From Terriglobales bacterium (GTDB lineage: Bacteria; Acidobacteriota; Terriglobia; Terriglobales; Acidobacteriaceae): a stretch of DNA of 64,000 nucleotides. The notes under the pieces were generated by a model. It was given only the letters and a program-made list of their open reading frames with translations, was not told the DNA's origin and did no database searches. How positions within the stretch are numbered: the stretch's first letter is position 1; the number at the start of each line of letters is the position of its first letter. Positions 47,795 through 58,156 of the stretch are shown here, in pieces. A program made the translations under genes and the position numbers. The stretch covers positions 124,001 through 188,000 of the forward strand of contig DATMPC010000001.1 in the NCBI GenBank assembly GCA_035567895.1, read 5' to 3'.

Positions 47795-48613
47795 TTATTC
47801 CGGCAGCGGCATAGGACCGTGATTGAGTAGGCTCAAGAAGCGCGGATCCTTGCGGAAGCCTACGAACTCCTGATCCTTCTGGAAGTTCTCTGCAACCTTA
47901 AATCCTTCCTCCATCGCCTTCTTTAGGTACAGCAAACATCGGTCGGCATCCCCGCGTCCGGCGAACATCTTTGCCATCACATAGGAATAACGGGCGCGAT
48001 CTTCCGGAGACGACATGTGCGCAGTGATCCCAGCCTGGGAGTGGCGCTCAAAGATTTCCGGATCCAGCGACAGCGCAGTCGCGTATTCCTGGCTTGCTTT
48101 GTCGTATTTTTTTGTAGCGAAATACGCAGTACCAAGGTTGCTATGGAAGCTGGCCGACTCCGGATTCAAAACGATCGCTTTGCGATAAAGCTTGATGGAC
48201 TTGCCGTAGTTGCGCGTGTTGTAGTGGACCACTCCCAGATTGTTCGTGGCCTCGGGGTAGTGCGGATTGCCCTTAATCGCGCGCTCAAACATATGCTTCG
48301 CTTCGTTGAAGTGCAGCATCTGGAGCTGCGCAATCCCCTGTTTGTTGTAGAGCTGAGACGGGGAAGAACTCTTATGGATCGCCGCGTCGTAGTAGTCGAT
48401 TGCGTCAGCATAGTACTTTTCGGCACGTAGGATGTCGCCACGCTGCTCGAGCTGAGCCTCAGTTGCGCTGGGTGACGGTGGTTCTATACGGCGCAATGCT
48501 GTTGGAGTCGTCATCGTAACTGACGAACTATCATTTAGAGGAATCTGAGTTTGCGCTGAGCAACAAGCGGCAGCGGTGAGTGCGAACGCGAAAGCGAACT
48601 GTGCACGAGACAT
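47795..48613 (-). CDS. Secreted TPR protein
   Basis: 272 residues. A signal peptide (FAFAFALTAAACCSAQ) is followed by about four TPR units, the clearest being AKHMFERAIKGNPHYPEATN, KSIKLYRKAIVLNPESASFH and KASQEYATALSLDPEIFERH. A final part has AMEEGFKVAENFQKDQEF and FVGFRKDPRFLSLL, a pattern also seen in Acidobacteriota TPR proteins. It is probably a periplasmic scaffold. It lies 33 bases downstream of the PBP1a gene on the same strand, so a link to cell-wall synthesis is possible but unproven. Confidence 0.8.
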   Translation of the reverse strand: MSRAQFAFAFALTAAACCSAQTQIPLNDSSSVTMTTPTALRRIEPPSPSATEAQLEQRGDILRAEKYYADAIDYYDAAIHKSSSPSQLYNKQGIAQLQMLHFNEAKHMFERAIKGNPHYPEATNNLGVVHYNTRNYGKSIKLYRKAIVLNPESASFHSNLGTAYFATKKYDKASQEYATALSLDPEIFERHSQAGITAHMSSPEDRARYSYVMAKMFAGRGDADRCLLYLKKAMEEGFKVAENFQKDQEFVGFRKDPRFLSLLNHGPMPLPE

Positions 48614-48646
48614 CGTTGGCCTCCCAGGTCACTTCCGTCGCGGGTT

Positions 48647-51262
48647 CTACCTTGGTGCAGGCGGGGACGGCGAACTCGGCGGCGAATTTTGGTCCTTATT
48701 ATCCCCCTTAATTGCCCCAAAAAGCTTCCCAAAAAAGCCCTTTTTCTTCTTCTCGTCCTCGGTACTTTGGGCCGTCTGGGACGACTGTACTACTGGTGGG
48801 GACGAAAGTGGCTGGGCTGCCTGCTGAGTAGGATTAGACACCGGAGGTGGCGCACTCGGATGTGGCCCTACCCCGAAGATCTTCTGGAAGAAATTTCGCT
48901 GGTCGCCGGCGGTCATTTCGCAGTTCTGGTTGGGCTCGGTGCCGACAATGAAGGCTGCATTGTAATCGTTTGGACAGACGGGGGTGGCTAGGTAATTCGT
49001 TACTTTATCGAGCCTTACATCAACCACTCCCGCAGGAGGATTAAACGGGCCAACCCCGTCCTTGTACTGCGGAAGGGCGGTTGCGCGCTTCATGAACTGT
49101 GCCCAGATTGGCGCGGCCGTTTTTGAGCCTTCCAGCTTCAGATCGCTGTAATCGTCATAGCCAACCCAAACAATGCACAACAAATTCGTGGTATAGCCGG
49201 CGAACCAAGCGTCGTGTGACGTACCGGTCTTTCCGGCCGCGGGGGCGGTGAAGCCGTCACGGCCGCGAACTGCGGCAGCAGTACCGTAGTTGAGCACACC
49301 TTCCATCATCGTGGTGGTTACATAGGCCACGCGTGGATCGAGCACCTGACGACTATCCGTAGTGAAGTCCTGCAGGATGTCACCTTTCGCATCCCGAACC
49401 GAGGAGACGAAGATGGGAGAGATGCGCGTGCCGTTATTAGCGAAAATCGTGTATGCCCCAGCCATATCCATCGGCGTGGCATCGTAGGAGCCGATAGCCA
49501 TCGCCGGTGTCGCGCGGACCGATTTGATTCCTGCCGAACGGGCAAGAGCGACAACCTTGTCGTAGCCGATCATCTCCGCAACTTTTATGGTCGCGTTGTT
49601 CAGCGAATGCGCGAGGGCGAAGCTGGCGCTTACGGGCCCGTAGTACTTGTCTTCAAAATTCTTGGGTGTATAGACCTTGTCTTCATATTGGAAGACGGTC
49701 GGTGAATCGTCGACGATGGTGGCCGGAGTGAAGACAGGCTGTCCTCCACTGAGCGCGGTGTTGACGGCTGTCGCGAAGACGAAGGGCTTGAAGATAGATC
49801 CCGTCGGACGACTCGCCACAGAGTGATTCAACTGGCTCATGCCGTAATTGCGTCCACCGGAAAGCGCGAGCACGGCTCCGGTATGGGGATCGATGCACAC
49901 CAACGCGACTTGAGCGTCGGGTCCTGGCCGGACGGTGGTGACTATCTTCGCGTTCTTGCCCTTCCCTTCTCGAACTTTTTTCGTGCGCTGCTTGCGGACC
50001 AATTCGTCCACCTGCTTCATGCCAATATCAATGGCCTCAGCTGCAGCGTGTTGCAGATCCAGATCAAGCGTGGTGTAAATGCGGTAACCGTTTCCGTTCA
50101 GTTCAGTATCTTTGTACTGCGAGAGCAGCGACTCGCGAACCATGTCGACGAAGTAAGGCGCGTCGCTAGCTTCCACGTTTGGAGGAGCCAGCTTCAGTGG
50201 CGCAGCCTTGGCGGCATCTGCCTGTGCTTGAGAGATCACTTCATTGTCGACCATCGCCTGCAGCACGATGTTGCGACGCTCCACAGCACGGTCAGGGTGA
50301 CGATATGGCGAGAAGTAAGTTGGGCCATTGACGATCCCAGCCAGCAGCGCCGCTTCGTGAAGAGTGAGGTCCCCGATATCTTTCCCGAAATAGGCTTGGG
50401 ACGCTTCGCCGAATCCTTTGATGGTGAAGGACCCGCGCTGGCCCATGTCCACTTGATTAACGTAGAGCTCGAGAATCTGCTTCTTGGTGAGACGCTGCTC
50501 CAGCTCGGTGGCAATCAGCATCTCCGTCAACTTGCGCTTTATCGTTTGTTGGGGCGTTAGGAAGAAGCCGCGCGCCAATTGCATGGTCAGCGTCGATCCG
50601 CCCTGCTTGTGCCGGGAACGCAGATCGATCAAGACTGCTTCGATAAAGCGTAGGTAGTTAACACCACCATGCTGGAAGAACCTGCGATCCTCGATGGAGA
50701 GGATCGCGTTCACCAGAATGGACGGCATATCCTCGTAGGTGATGAGCCGGCGCTTGGATCGGTTCTCGCGATCGAACAGGCCGGTAACGAGCTGAGGCTC
50801 AAGTTCGTAAGCGTCAAGCCCGCCGCCATTCTTCTGCGTGATGCGATCTATCTTGCCGTCGCTGACATGAATGGTCGCGGATTCAGGCGTGTGATACGAC
50901 TCCGGGCCAGGGTTTACCTCGATATAAGAAGCGCCCTCCTTGTAGGTGCCTACACGCGAGCCGTTGCGGTCGCTCTCTTCAGTGTACCCAGCGCGGCGAA
51001 GGTCGACGGCAATGCTGCTGACCTTGAGCGCCTCGCCTACCTTTACCGTCTCAGCGGCAGCGTAGATCTTCGCCGAGTTGGCAAAGATCGGTCCACTCAG
51101 GCGCTTATCAATGATTTTCTGATATTTGACGTAGTAGTACGCGAAGACGCCAAACAGAACGGTGCACACGACGATAAATGCCGCTACCGACGCCTTGACT
51201 ATCGGGTGCGAAAGACGAGCGTGAATGCCTGTCCCGCGGGGGATTTTTAGCTTGATGGCCAA
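48647..51262 (-). CDS. PBP1a-type bifunctional peptidoglycan synthase
   Basis: 871 residues. One N-terminal membrane helix (AFIVVCTVLFGVFAYYYVKY) is followed by the GT51 glycosyltransferase with catalytic EDRRFFQHGG, GGSTLTMQLARGFFL and the KRKLTEMLIATELEQ motif. The transpeptidase has the nucleophile Ser in TGSIFKPF, the SxN motif in AHSLNNATIK, and GKTGTSHDAW as the third motif. The C-terminus is a Pro/Ser/Lys-rich tail, about 60 residues long. It polymerises and crosslinks peptidoglycan. It is the first gene of a likely pair with the TPR gene downstream. Confidence 0.95.
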   Translation of the reverse strand: MAIKLKIPRGTGIHARLSHPIVKASVAAFIVVCTVLFGVFAYYYVKYQKIIDKRLSGPIFANSAKIYAAAETVKVGEALKVSSIAVDLRRAGYTEESDRNGSRVGTYKEGASYIEVNPGPESYHTPESATIHVSDGKIDRITQKNGGGLDAYELEPQLVTGLFDRENRSKRRLITYEDMPSILVNAILSIEDRRFFQHGGVNYLRFIEAVLIDLRSRHKQGGSTLTMQLARGFFLTPQQTIKRKLTEMLIATELEQRLTKKQILELYVNQVDMGQRGSFTIKGFGEASQAYFGKDIGDLTLHEAALLAGIVNGPTYFSPYRHPDRAVERRNIVLQAMVDNEVISQAQADAAKAAPLKLAPPNVEASDAPYFVDMVRESLLSQYKDTELNGNGYRIYTTLDLDLQHAAAEAIDIGMKQVDELVRKQRTKKVREGKGKNAKIVTTVRPGPDAQVALVCIDPHTGAVLALSGGRNYGMSQLNHSVASRPTGSIFKPFVFATAVNTALSGGQPVFTPATIVDDSPTVFQYEDKVYTPKNFEDKYYGPVSASFALAHSLNNATIKVAEMIGYDKVVALARSAGIKSVRATPAMAIGSYDATPMDMAGAYTIFANNGTRISPIFVSSVRDAKGDILQDFTTDSRQVLDPRVAYVTTTMMEGVLNYGTAAAVRGRDGFTAPAAGKTGTSHDAWFAGYTTNLLCIVWVGYDDYSDLKLEGSKTAAPIWAQFMKRATALPQYKDGVGPFNPPAGVVDVRLDKVTNYLATPVCPNDYNAAFIVGTEPNQNCEMTAGDQRNFFQKIFGVGPHPSAPPPVSNPTQQAAQPLSSPPVVQSSQTAQSTEDEKKKKGFFGKLFGAIKGDNKDQNSPPSSPSPPAPR

Positions 51263-51369
51263 TGTAAAGAAAACTTCTACCTACATAGATTAGACGAAAG
51301 CTGGCCGATGATGGCTATGGAGAACCGGCTATGTTCCATTAGACGCAAAACAAAGCTACTTAGCTGCCC

Positions 51370-51741
51370 CTAGGGAATTACACGGTTAGGGATCGGATCA
51401 ATCTTCGTTCCGTTCTTGGCTGCGGGATGGAAGTCCATGTCGAAAGGACGAATCATGGCATCAACATGAACCGTATAGTTCACGCCGATGATGCAGTCTC
51501 CTCCACCCTTCGCAATCGAGACAAGTTCCGGATTCACCGGTACTCCGATCTCGGCGATCTGTTTCTTCACCTCGCCGCGAATCGCGTTTTCGTCCAGCGG
51601 AGAGTACTCGTTGTTACGCGAGATGCTCTGCAGCTCCTCCTGGAACTGATATGCCTGAATATATGGCGGCATCATCTTCCATAGCAGGTAGACGACCGCG
51701 ACTACAACAAAGACGCCGAAGAGCGATTTGAGTCTCGCCAT
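51370..51741 (-). CDS. Single-pass membrane protein of unknown function
   Basis: 123 residues. The basic start RLKSLFG is followed by a membrane helix (VFVVVAVVYLLWKMMPPYI). A small extracytoplasmic domain follows with ENAIRGEVKKQIAEIGVPVN and VNYTVHVDAMIRPFDMDFHP. It resembles DUF4845-type small proteins in layout, but I cannot assign it to a family. It sits 30 bases past the proS stop on the same strand, so it may be co-transcribed with proS. Confidence 0.65.
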   Translation of the reverse strand: MARLKSLFGVFVVVAVVYLLWKMMPPYIQAYQFQEELQSISRNNEYSPLDENAIRGEVKKQIAEIGVPVNPELVSIAKGGGDCIIGVNYTVHVDAMIRPFDMDFHPAAKNGTKIDPIPNRVIP

Positions 51742-51771
51742 TGCTTAGAAATCAGAGAGCCAGAGCCTGAT

Positions 51772-53502
51772 TTATTGCGTAATTTGCCGCAATTTTTCAG
51801 TAATTTCGCTCATGCTAGCATCCACGGATTGGCGTGTCGAGCGTTGTACCAGCTCAACTTTCCCCTCGGAAACCTTCTTGCCAACATTAACTCGATATGG
51901 GATTCCCACCAGGTCAGCATCCTTGAACTTTACCCCGGCCCGGTCCTCCCGATCGTCAAGCAACACGTCAAATCCTGCAGCGGCGAGCTTGGCAGAAACC
52001 TCTTCCCCCGCGCCGCGAATGATTGAATCACTGACATTGGTCGGCGTCACCACCACGTCGAAAGGAGCAATCCTGCGGGGAAGCCAGAATCCATCGTTGT
52101 CATTGCTCTGCTCGATCGCCGAGGTAAGAATCCGTTCTATGCCAATGCCGTAACTGCCCATGATCGGCGCAACCTCCTTCCCAGCCTGATCGAGCACTCG
52201 CGCACCCATCGACTCGGAATACTTGTAGCCAAGCTTGAAGATATGTCCAATCTCGACGGCTTTTGCCACTACGATCGGCGTTCCGCAGTTCGGACAGGCT
52301 TCGCCGGGCTCCACGTTTCGCACGTCTGCGTATTGTTTTACCGCGAAATCACGACCGGGAGTTACGTTACGCAGGTGATAGTCCTCTTTGTTAGCTCCTG
52401 CAACGAGGTTGGTGCGGCCCTCGAGGGCCTTATCAACGACCAATTCCAAGCCATTGACGCCGATAGGACCTAGGTATCCCGCAGGCGATTTGAAGGCGCT
52501 CTCGATCTCTTCCGCATGCATTGGGCGCACTTCGCGCGCTCCAAGCACGGCGAGAAGTTTGGCTTCGTTCAGCATGTGGTCACCGCGCACGAATACCGCG
52601 ACCGGACGATCCGCCTTCTTGCCGTCCTTATCGTCCCATGTACCAACCAGAGCCAGCGTTTTAATCTTCTGTTTGGGAGACACGCCTAAATACCTGGCGA
52701 CCTCTTCGATGGTCTTCATTCCGGGCGTGTGGACCAATTCGGGAGAGCCGTTGCCCGAGGCCTTCAGATCTTCCACGGGATCGAGCTTCGACGTAGCTTT
52801 CTCCAGGTTCGCTGCATAACCACACTTCGGACAGCTCGCGACCATGTCTTCGCCGGCATCGGTGTAGACCATGAATTCGTGCGACTGTGATCCACCCATT
52901 GCCCCAGAATGCGCCTCTACGACCACGAATTTCAGCCCGCAGCGGGTGAAGATCGCGCTGTACGTGTCGTAGTGTTTCCGATAGGACAGATCGAGCCCAC
53001 TCGCGTCGATGTCGAAGGAGTAGGCATCCTTCATGATGAACTGACGCACGCGCAACAATCCCGATTTAGGACGAGGCTCGTCGCGAAACTTCGTCTGAAT
53101 CTGGTACCAGATTTGAGGAAGTTGCTTGTAGCTGCGCAGTTCCTTGCGGGCGATTTCGGTCATGACCTCTTCGTGCGTCATGCCCAGGCAAAGATCGCGT
53201 CCACCGCGGTCTTTCAGGCGGAACATGTTGTCGCCCATTACTGACCAGCGTCCGCTCGATTCCCACAACTCGCGCGGATGCAGCGCCGGCAGAAGGAATT
53301 CCTGTCCGATTTTGTCCATCTCATCGCGAACGATGGAGATGATCTTGTTGACCGAGCGCTGTCCCAGAAAAAGATAGGAATAAATACCGGAGGCGAGCTG
53401 GCGAATGTATCCAGCGCGAACGAGAAATTTGTGGCTGGCGACCTCGGCCTCGGCAGGCGCTTCGCGCAGCGTGGGAATAAACAGTTGAGACCAGCGATGC
53501 AT
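51772..53502 (-). CDS. proS: Prolyl-tRNA synthetase (bacterial type)
   Basis: 576 residues. The class II catalytic core has motif 2 around [20 protein letters not shown] with [10 protein letters not shown], and motif 3 near YGIGIERIL. The INS editing domain of bacterial ProS is present between about residues 230 and 390 ([20 protein letters not shown]). The anticodon-binding domain ends the protein ([17 protein letters not shown]). It charges tRNA-Pro and edits Ala-tRNA-Pro in cis. The start at 53502 gives [16 protein letters not shown], matching the family. Confidence 0.96.
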   Translation of the reverse strand: MHRWSQLFIPTLREAPAEAEVASHKFLVRAGYIRQLASGIYSYLFLGQRSVNKIISIVRDEMDKIGQEFLLPALHPRELWESSGRWSVMGDNMFRLKDRGGRDLCLGMTHEEVMTEIARKELRSYKQLPQIWYQIQTKFRDEPRPKSGLLRVRQFIMKDAYSFDIDASGLDLSYRKHYDTYSAIFTRCGLKFVVVEAHSGAMGGSQSHEFMVYTDAGEDMVASCPKCGYAANLEKATSKLDPVEDLKASGNGSPELVHTPGMKTIEEVARYLGVSPKQKIKTLALVGTWDDKDGKKADRPVAVFVRGDHMLNEAKLLAVLGAREVRPMHAEEIESAFKSPAGYLGPIGVNGLELVVDKALEGRTNLVAGANKEDYHLRNVTPGRDFAVKQYADVRNVEPGEACPNCGTPIVVAKAVEIGHIFKLGYKYSESMGARVLDQAGKEVAPIMGSYGIGIERILTSAIEQSNDNDGFWLPRRIAPFDVVVTPTNVSDSIIRGAGEEVSAKLAAAGFDVLLDDREDRAGVKFKDADLVGIPYRVNVGKKVSEGKVELVQRSTRQSVDASMSEITEKLRQITQ

Positions 53503-53631
53503 GTGGCTCCGTGAGCTGTAAGGTAAAAGATTTATTGTAGCGAAGGAATACGATTCAACGTGGTTCCGGCCGCCCTCGACCGGGTGTTTGCAGAACCGGC
53601 GTCGGTAGCGGCTGCGTGCGTTCCTAGTCGG

Positions 53632-53841
53632 CTATTTCGCGAGCTTGCCCAAAATCTGCTTGGCCAATTTCAGCGCTTCCCCGAAGTGCTTCTGGTATTC
53701 GGTGAACTGCCTATTCAACTCTAGCGACTGATCGGGCGCGAGCCCGGCGTGGAAGAGCATGTCACGGACTTTGACGGGATTGGGAAGTAGGGTTTCGTCG
53801 TTCAAGTCTTCCAGTGCCTGGCGCGGATCGGGGGCAGACAT
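53632..53841 (-). CDS. Small conserved-looking hypothetical protein
   Basis: 69 residues from the ATG at 53841, preceded by AAGGAAAG; a longer reading adds 14 residues before it. The sequence is helical and mixed-charge (QALEDLNDETLLPNPVKVRD, then LNRQFTEYQKHFGEALKLAK). No family is recognised. The clear ribosome binding site and balanced composition make it a likely real gene. It lies 70 bases past the KpsF-like gene on the same strand. Confidence 0.6.
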   Translation of the reverse strand: MSAPDPRQALEDLNDETLLPNPVKVRDMLFHAGLAPDQSLELNRQFTEYQKHFGEALKLAKQILGKLAK

Positions 53842-53910
53842 GGTTCTTTCCTTTTCTTGTGCTTGCGAATTGTGCGCATTCACCCACCCGCTACTGCGGG
53901 CGGTACTGAC

Positions 53911-54876
53911 CTAAATCGACTCTGTTCCCCAAAGATCGTGCAGATGCAGGACGCCCAACAGACGCGAATCCTCTGCGGTGATAACTAAGGAGGTAATCTT
54001 GCGTTCTTCCATCAGATTCAAGGCAGTCATCGCGAAAGTGGATGCAGGCACGGTAACCGGGGTACGCGTCATGCATTCGCCCGCCTTCAGGTCCATCGCA
54101 TCCTTACCACGGTGCTCCAGCAATCGTCGCAAATCGCCATCACTGATCACACCTAGCAACTTCCCATTTTGGGCGACTGTGGTCATGCCCAGCTTCTTGC
54201 GTGACATTTCGTAGATTACCTCATGCATGGAGGTGTCAGGAGCAACGCGCGGGAGGGCGTCGCCGGCGTGCATCAGCTCGGAGACGCGCATCAGTTGCTT
54301 GCCCAGCTTCCCACCCGGATGCAATTCGGCGAAGTCTTCTTCTTTGAATCCGCGCTTTTCCGCCAGTGCGACGGCGACAGCGTCCCCCAGAGCAAGCATC
54401 GTCGTCGTGCTGGCCGTAGGAGCGAGTCCAAGATTGCATCCTTCGCGGGGGACGGAACAATCGAGTACTACATCCGAAGCCTGTGCCAGCGTTGACTGCA
54501 AATCGCAGGTGAAGCAGATGAGGGCGTCGCCGATCCGTTTGATCTTGGCGAGCAATTTAAGCAACTCTTCGGTCTCGCCGCTGGAAGAGAGCGCGATAAC
54601 TACGTCTCCGGTGGCGACCATCCCAAGATCTCCGTGTAGAGCCTCCGCCGGGTGCATGAAGAGCGATGGAGTGCCGGTGGAGCTGAGTGTCGCCGCGATT
54701 TTTTGCGCGATGATTCCACTCTTACCCATTCCAGTGACTACAACGCGAGCTGTGCATCGATGCAGCAGATCCACTGCCCGCTCAAAGCTCTCCTTCATAG
54801 GACCAGCGAGGCGCTCGGCCAGGGCCACGAGCGCTTCCGCTTCAATGCGGACTACGTTTTCCCCAGTAGAGGACAT
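53911..54876 (-). CDS. kdsD: KpsF/GutQ-family arabinose-5-phosphate isomerase
   Basis: 321 residues from the ATG at 54876. An upstream start at 54933 would add residues encoded by a dispersed repeat and is rejected. The SIS domain shows VVVTGMGKSGIIAQKIAATL, SLFMHPAEALHGDLGM and ALSSSGETEELL. The tail carries two CBS domains (from about residue 190, LPRVAPDTSMHEVIYEMSRK onward). It makes D-arabinose-5-phosphate for Kdo and hence lipopolysaccharide, which supports a diderm cell. It is apparently single; the reading frame upstream is interrupted by guaA. Confidence 0.93.
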   Translation of the reverse strand: MSSTGENVVRIEAEALVALAERLAGPMKESFERAVDLLHRCTARVVVTGMGKSGIIAQKIAATLSSTGTPSLFMHPAEALHGDLGMVATGDVVIALSSSGETEELLKLLAKIKRIGDALICFTCDLQSTLAQASDVVLDCSVPREGCNLGLAPTASTTTMLALGDAVAVALAEKRGFKEEDFAELHPGGKLGKQLMRVSELMHAGDALPRVAPDTSMHEVIYEMSRKKLGMTTVAQNGKLLGVISDGDLRRLLEHRGKDAMDLKAGECMTRTPVTVPASTFAMTALNLMEERKITSLVITAEDSRLLGVLHLHDLWGTESI

Positions 54877-54906
54877 GGATGGTGAGATGGTAACAAAGCT
54901 ATAGGG

Positions 54907-54935
54907 ATTCCTTCGCTGCGCTCGGAATGACAAGA
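54907..54935 (-). repeat. REP-like dispersed repeat unit
   Basis: On the reverse strand this reads TTGTCATTCCGAGCGCAGCG followed by AAGGAATCC. Sequences of this form are a common short intergenic repeat in Acidobacteriota. I see one copy in this window. It lies just upstream of the kdsD start and creates a false in-frame ATG at 54933. Confidence 0.5.
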
Positions 54936-54948
54936 ACGTAAGGTGGCG

Positions 54949-56532
54949 TTACTCCCACTCAATCGTTCCCGGCGGCTTTGAAGTAATGTCGTACACCACA
55001 CGGTTAATTCCACGAACTTCGTTCACGATGCGGCTCGAGATCGTGCGCAGCACTTCGTAGGGCAGCGGGACCCAATCAGCAGTCATGCCATCCTCAGAAT
55101 GAACAGCGCGGATCGCGCACGTGTACGCGTAGGTGCGATAGTCGCCCATCACTCCCACCGACATCACCGGGAGCAGCACGGCAAACGATTGCCAGATCTG
55201 ATTGTAGAGTCCGGCCGACTTGATTTCAGACACCACGATGTCGTCTGCATCCTGAAGCAGCTTCACACGCTCAGGAGTGACTTCCCCGAGAATGCGCACG
55301 GCGAGTCCCGGACCGGGAAACGGCTGACGCTGAAGGATCTCCTCCGGCATACGCAGATCGCGTCCGATGCGGCGCACTTCGTCTTTGAAAAGATCTTTGA
55401 GAGGCTCGATCAGCTTCAGATTCATCTTCTCCGGCAGTCCGCCGACGTTGTGATGAGTCTTGATCGTTTGCGACGGACCGCGAACCGAGCGGGACTCGAT
55501 TACATCGGGGTACAACGTTCCTTGCACCAGGAACTCCGCTTTTTTCGCACCGCGGCCGTTCGAAGCCTTCTCCTGCTGATGTCTTCGAATCAACTTTTCG
55601 GCCTCATCGTCGAAGACCGCGATGAATTCGTTGCCGATGATCTTGCGCTTCTTCTCGGGATCGGTAACTCCGGCGAGCTTCGACAAGAACCGATCACTGG
55701 CATCGACCGCCACGAGATTCATGCCCAATCTGTCGCGAAGGTTGGCTTGAACCTTCTGAAACTCATCTTTGCGCAGTACGCCGTTGTTAACGAAGACGCA
55801 CGTGAGTCGATCGCCAATGGCGCGGTGCACCAGGACTGCAGCAACGGAGGAATCGACGCCGCCTGACAGCGCGCAGATTGCGTGTCCATCGCCTACGGTC
55901 TCCTTGATAGAAGCCACGGTTTCATCGATAAATCGTTGTGGGGTCCAGTTGGGCTCGGCATGGCAAATGTCGAAGACGAAATTGCGCAGCAGATCGGTAC
56001 CGAGTTTGGTGTGATGGACTTCAGGATGGAACTGTACCGCCCACGTCTTCCGTTGCGGATTCTCGATTGCTGCTAGTGCGCTGGAACTTTTCGCTACGAC
56101 TCGGAAGCCCGATGGCAGTTCGCGCGCTTCATCTCCGTGCGACATCCATACCGAAAGCGATGCCGGCAAATTGCGAAAGAGCGAAGACTCAGGTTCGAGG
56201 ACCTCGACCTGCGCATGTCCATACTCGCGCTTCGGGCCGGGAACAACCTTTCCCCCGAGCTTATGAGTGATGAAATGGAGTCCGTAACAAATGCCCAAAA
56301 CGGGAAGGCCGAGCGAGAGCACGCGCTCGTCCGCCGGCGGAGCATCATCGTCATAAACCGAGCATGGCCCGCCCGAAAGAATGATTCCCGCAGGGCGATA
56401 GCTTTGGATTTCATCAAGCGTGGCCGTGCAAGGAAGAACGACAGAGAAGACGCGCTGTTCGCGAATTCTGCGCGCGATAAGCTGCGTGTACTGCGAGCCA
56501 AAGTCGAGAATGACAATGGACTGGGGTTCCAT
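54949..56532 (-). CDS. guaA: GMP synthase (glutamine-hydrolysing)
   Basis: 527 residues. The class I glutamine amidotransferase has [16 protein letters not shown] and the nucleophile Cys in GICYGLHFI. The ATP pyrophosphatase domain has the P-loop [15 protein letters not shown]. The dimerisation end contains [18 protein letters not shown]. The terminal [20 protein letters not shown] is conserved. It makes GMP from XMP. No guaB is nearby. It starts at 56532, directly upstream of a palindromic element. Confidence 0.97.
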   Translation of the reverse strand: MEPQSIVILDFGSQYTQLIARRIREQRVFSVVLPCTATLDEIQSYRPAGIILSGGPCSVYDDDAPPADERVLSLGLPVLGICYGLHFITHKLGGKVVPGPKREYGHAQVEVLEPESSLFRNLPASLSVWMSHGDEARELPSGFRVVAKSSSALAAIENPQRKTWAVQFHPEVHHTKLGTDLLRNFVFDICHAEPNWTPQRFIDETVASIKETVGDGHAICALSGGVDSSVAAVLVHRAIGDRLTCVFVNNGVLRKDEFQKVQANLRDRLGMNLVAVDASDRFLSKLAGVTDPEKKRKIIGNEFIAVFDDEAEKLIRRHQQEKASNGRGAKKAEFLVQGTLYPDVIESRSVRGPSQTIKTHHNVGGLPEKMNLKLIEPLKDLFKDEVRRIGRDLRMPEEILQRQPFPGPGLAVRILGEVTPERVKLLQDADDIVVSEIKSAGLYNQIWQSFAVLLPVMSVGVMGDYRTYAYTCAIRAVHSEDGMTADWVPLPYEVLRTISSRIVNEVRGINRVVYDITSKPPGTIEWE

Positions 56533-56578
56533 GATTGAGTGTCGCAGAACCTGGACTTCTATTCAACCTACGCGGGAG

Positions 56579-56700
56579 AGGCGAACACGAAGGGCGCGAG
56601 GATAAAGAAAAGGTCACGAAGAAAATTGAGAGCACTGCTGCATTCCTACCGCAGTCTTTGTGACCTTATTGTGTTGCCTTCCTGCCCTTCGTGTTCGCCT
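56579..56700. repeat. 122-bp palindromic repeat element
   Basis: AGGCGAACACGAAGGGC (56579-56595) is matched perfectly by its inverted copy at 56684-56700. Inside these, AAGGTCACGAAG (56610-56621) pairs with CTTTGTGACCTT (56656-56667) with one mismatch. The whole is an imperfect palindrome filling most of the gap between guaA and the ABC permease. The sequence type (GTGACCTT, CCCTTCGTGTTCGCC) recalls short repeats found many times in Acidobacteriota and other soil genomes. Confidence 0.65.
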
Positions 56701-56707
56701 TTCTGGT

Positions 56708-58156
56708 TCAATCGTAACGTAACGCCTGAACGGGATCGAGGCGAGCCGCGCGCGCTGCAGGATACAGCCCGGCAACTAAACTCACCACCAGCGAAAATCC
56801 AATTGCACCCAAGACCAGCCACAGCGGCACTAACCACACATCGTCTGGAGTGAACTGTTGCTGGCGCTGCATATAGACGCGAGTGCCAAAGTTAATAACG
56901 CGGCCGATGATCCATCCAAGCAATACCCCGAGCGTTCCCCCGAAAATGCCCATAGCGCCAGCTTCTGCGAAGAAGAGCTTCTGCACATCGCCGTCGCTGG
57001 CTCCAATTGCCTTCATGATGCCAATCTCGCGGCGGCGCTCGAGGATCGACATCACCAGCGTGTTGATGATCCCCAGCGACGCGACGGCTAGTGCGAGGCT
57101 GCCGAAGATACCGAGGAACATGTCAAGGATGGCAAAGAACTTCCGCAGGCTGCGGGTAGCATCGAGCAGCGAAAACGTGTTGTAGCCGAGCTGCTTAATC
57201 TTGTCTTCCACTGGTTCCACTTGGGCAGACCGGCCCACTCGCACGATCAGCGCCTGATAACTGTTCGAGACGGGATCGCGATCGCCCGCCAGGCGAACCT
57301 GCGTCATCTGCATCGGCTCAAGTTGCTGCGCGAAGGAGACGGGAACATAAGCCCCGGCGCTGCCCGCGCCACGTATTCCGGCATCGGCCTTCGACTCAAC
57401 CAGTCCAACGACCTTCAGCTTCCGTTCCACTGGCGTCACCGCATAGACACTCAATTCGCTGGCGGGGCCGAATTCAGAAGCGCCGGAGGACGCGGCCTCA
57501 TTGTCTTTGAGCAAGTGCCGAGAGGCATAACGAAGCACAATGTCTTTGCCGATCAAGTCTTCCGGCTTGTCGCTCAGACTTTTGGCCTCGTCGGCTTGCA
57601 GAATTACTTCGGCAGCGTCTGGAGCAGAGAAGTATTTGCCCTTCATGTTGTCGAAAGTCTCGAGTTGCCGGGCCGACATCGGGAGCCCGCTGACCAACTG
57701 GTACTCGCGCGTTCTGCCGCGCTCACCGGATTCGTTAGATTCTGGCGAAGCTGATTTCGTTGTGGGCGGCTCCTGCGCCGGAGGATCTTGAACGGTGCTG
57801 GCAGAGTCCAGTCTTACTTCCGCAGGAAAGCGAATGTCCGGATAGACCTCGGAGACCTCGGAAAAACTCGCCATCTTCTGGCGTGCTGGCTCATCCAGCG
57901 CAGGGGGCGGCCCCTTCCTTCTTTCCATGCGGCCGTTCGGTCCCTGCACACGTCTGCCGGAAGTCACGTAGATACTGTCGAACAATCCTGACTTTGCGAG
58001 CCGCGAGGCGGCGAGACGTTGCAGTCCTATGCCCAGCGAAAGCATCGCTACTAGTGATGCCACTCCGACGGAGATGCCAACCGTCGTGAGCGAATTGCGA
58101 AGCACCGACTCGCGCAGATTGCGCGTGGCGAGCTCGACCAGGTCGCCGGTCTTCAT
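56708..58156 (-). CDS. FtsX/MacB-type ABC transporter permease
   Basis: 482 residues. One N-terminal membrane helix (SLTTVGISVGVASLVAMLSL) is followed by a long periplasmic region with low-complexity linker (about residues 100-145) and the MacB-like core. Three C-terminal helices follow, including FGSLALAVASLGIINTLVMS and WLVLGAIGFSLVVSLVAGLY, and it ends with PVQALRYD. It overlaps the ATPase gene by ATGA. It is the mechanotransducing part of a lipoprotein or peptide exporter; no MacA-like adaptor or outer-membrane factor is adjacent, so the cargo is unknown. Confidence 0.9.
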   Translation of the reverse strand: MKTGDLVELATRNLRESVLRNSLTTVGISVGVASLVAMLSLGIGLQRLAASRLAKSGLFDSIYVTSGRRVQGPNGRMERRKGPPPALDEPARQKMASFSEVSEVYPDIRFPAEVRLDSASTVQDPPAQEPPTTKSASPESNESGERGRTREYQLVSGLPMSARQLETFDNMKGKYFSAPDAAEVILQADEAKSLSDKPEDLIGKDIVLRYASRHLLKDNEAASSGASEFGPASELSVYAVTPVERKLKVVGLVESKADAGIRGAGSAGAYVPVSFAQQLEPMQMTQVRLAGDRDPVSNSYQALIVRVGRSAQVEPVEDKIKQLGYNTFSLLDATRSLRKFFAILDMFLGIFGSLALAVASLGIINTLVMSILERRREIGIMKAIGASDGDVQKLFFAEAGAMGIFGGTLGVLLGWIIGRVINFGTRVYMQRQQQFTPDDVWLVPLWLVLGAIGFSLVVSLVAGLYPAARAARLDPVQALRYD

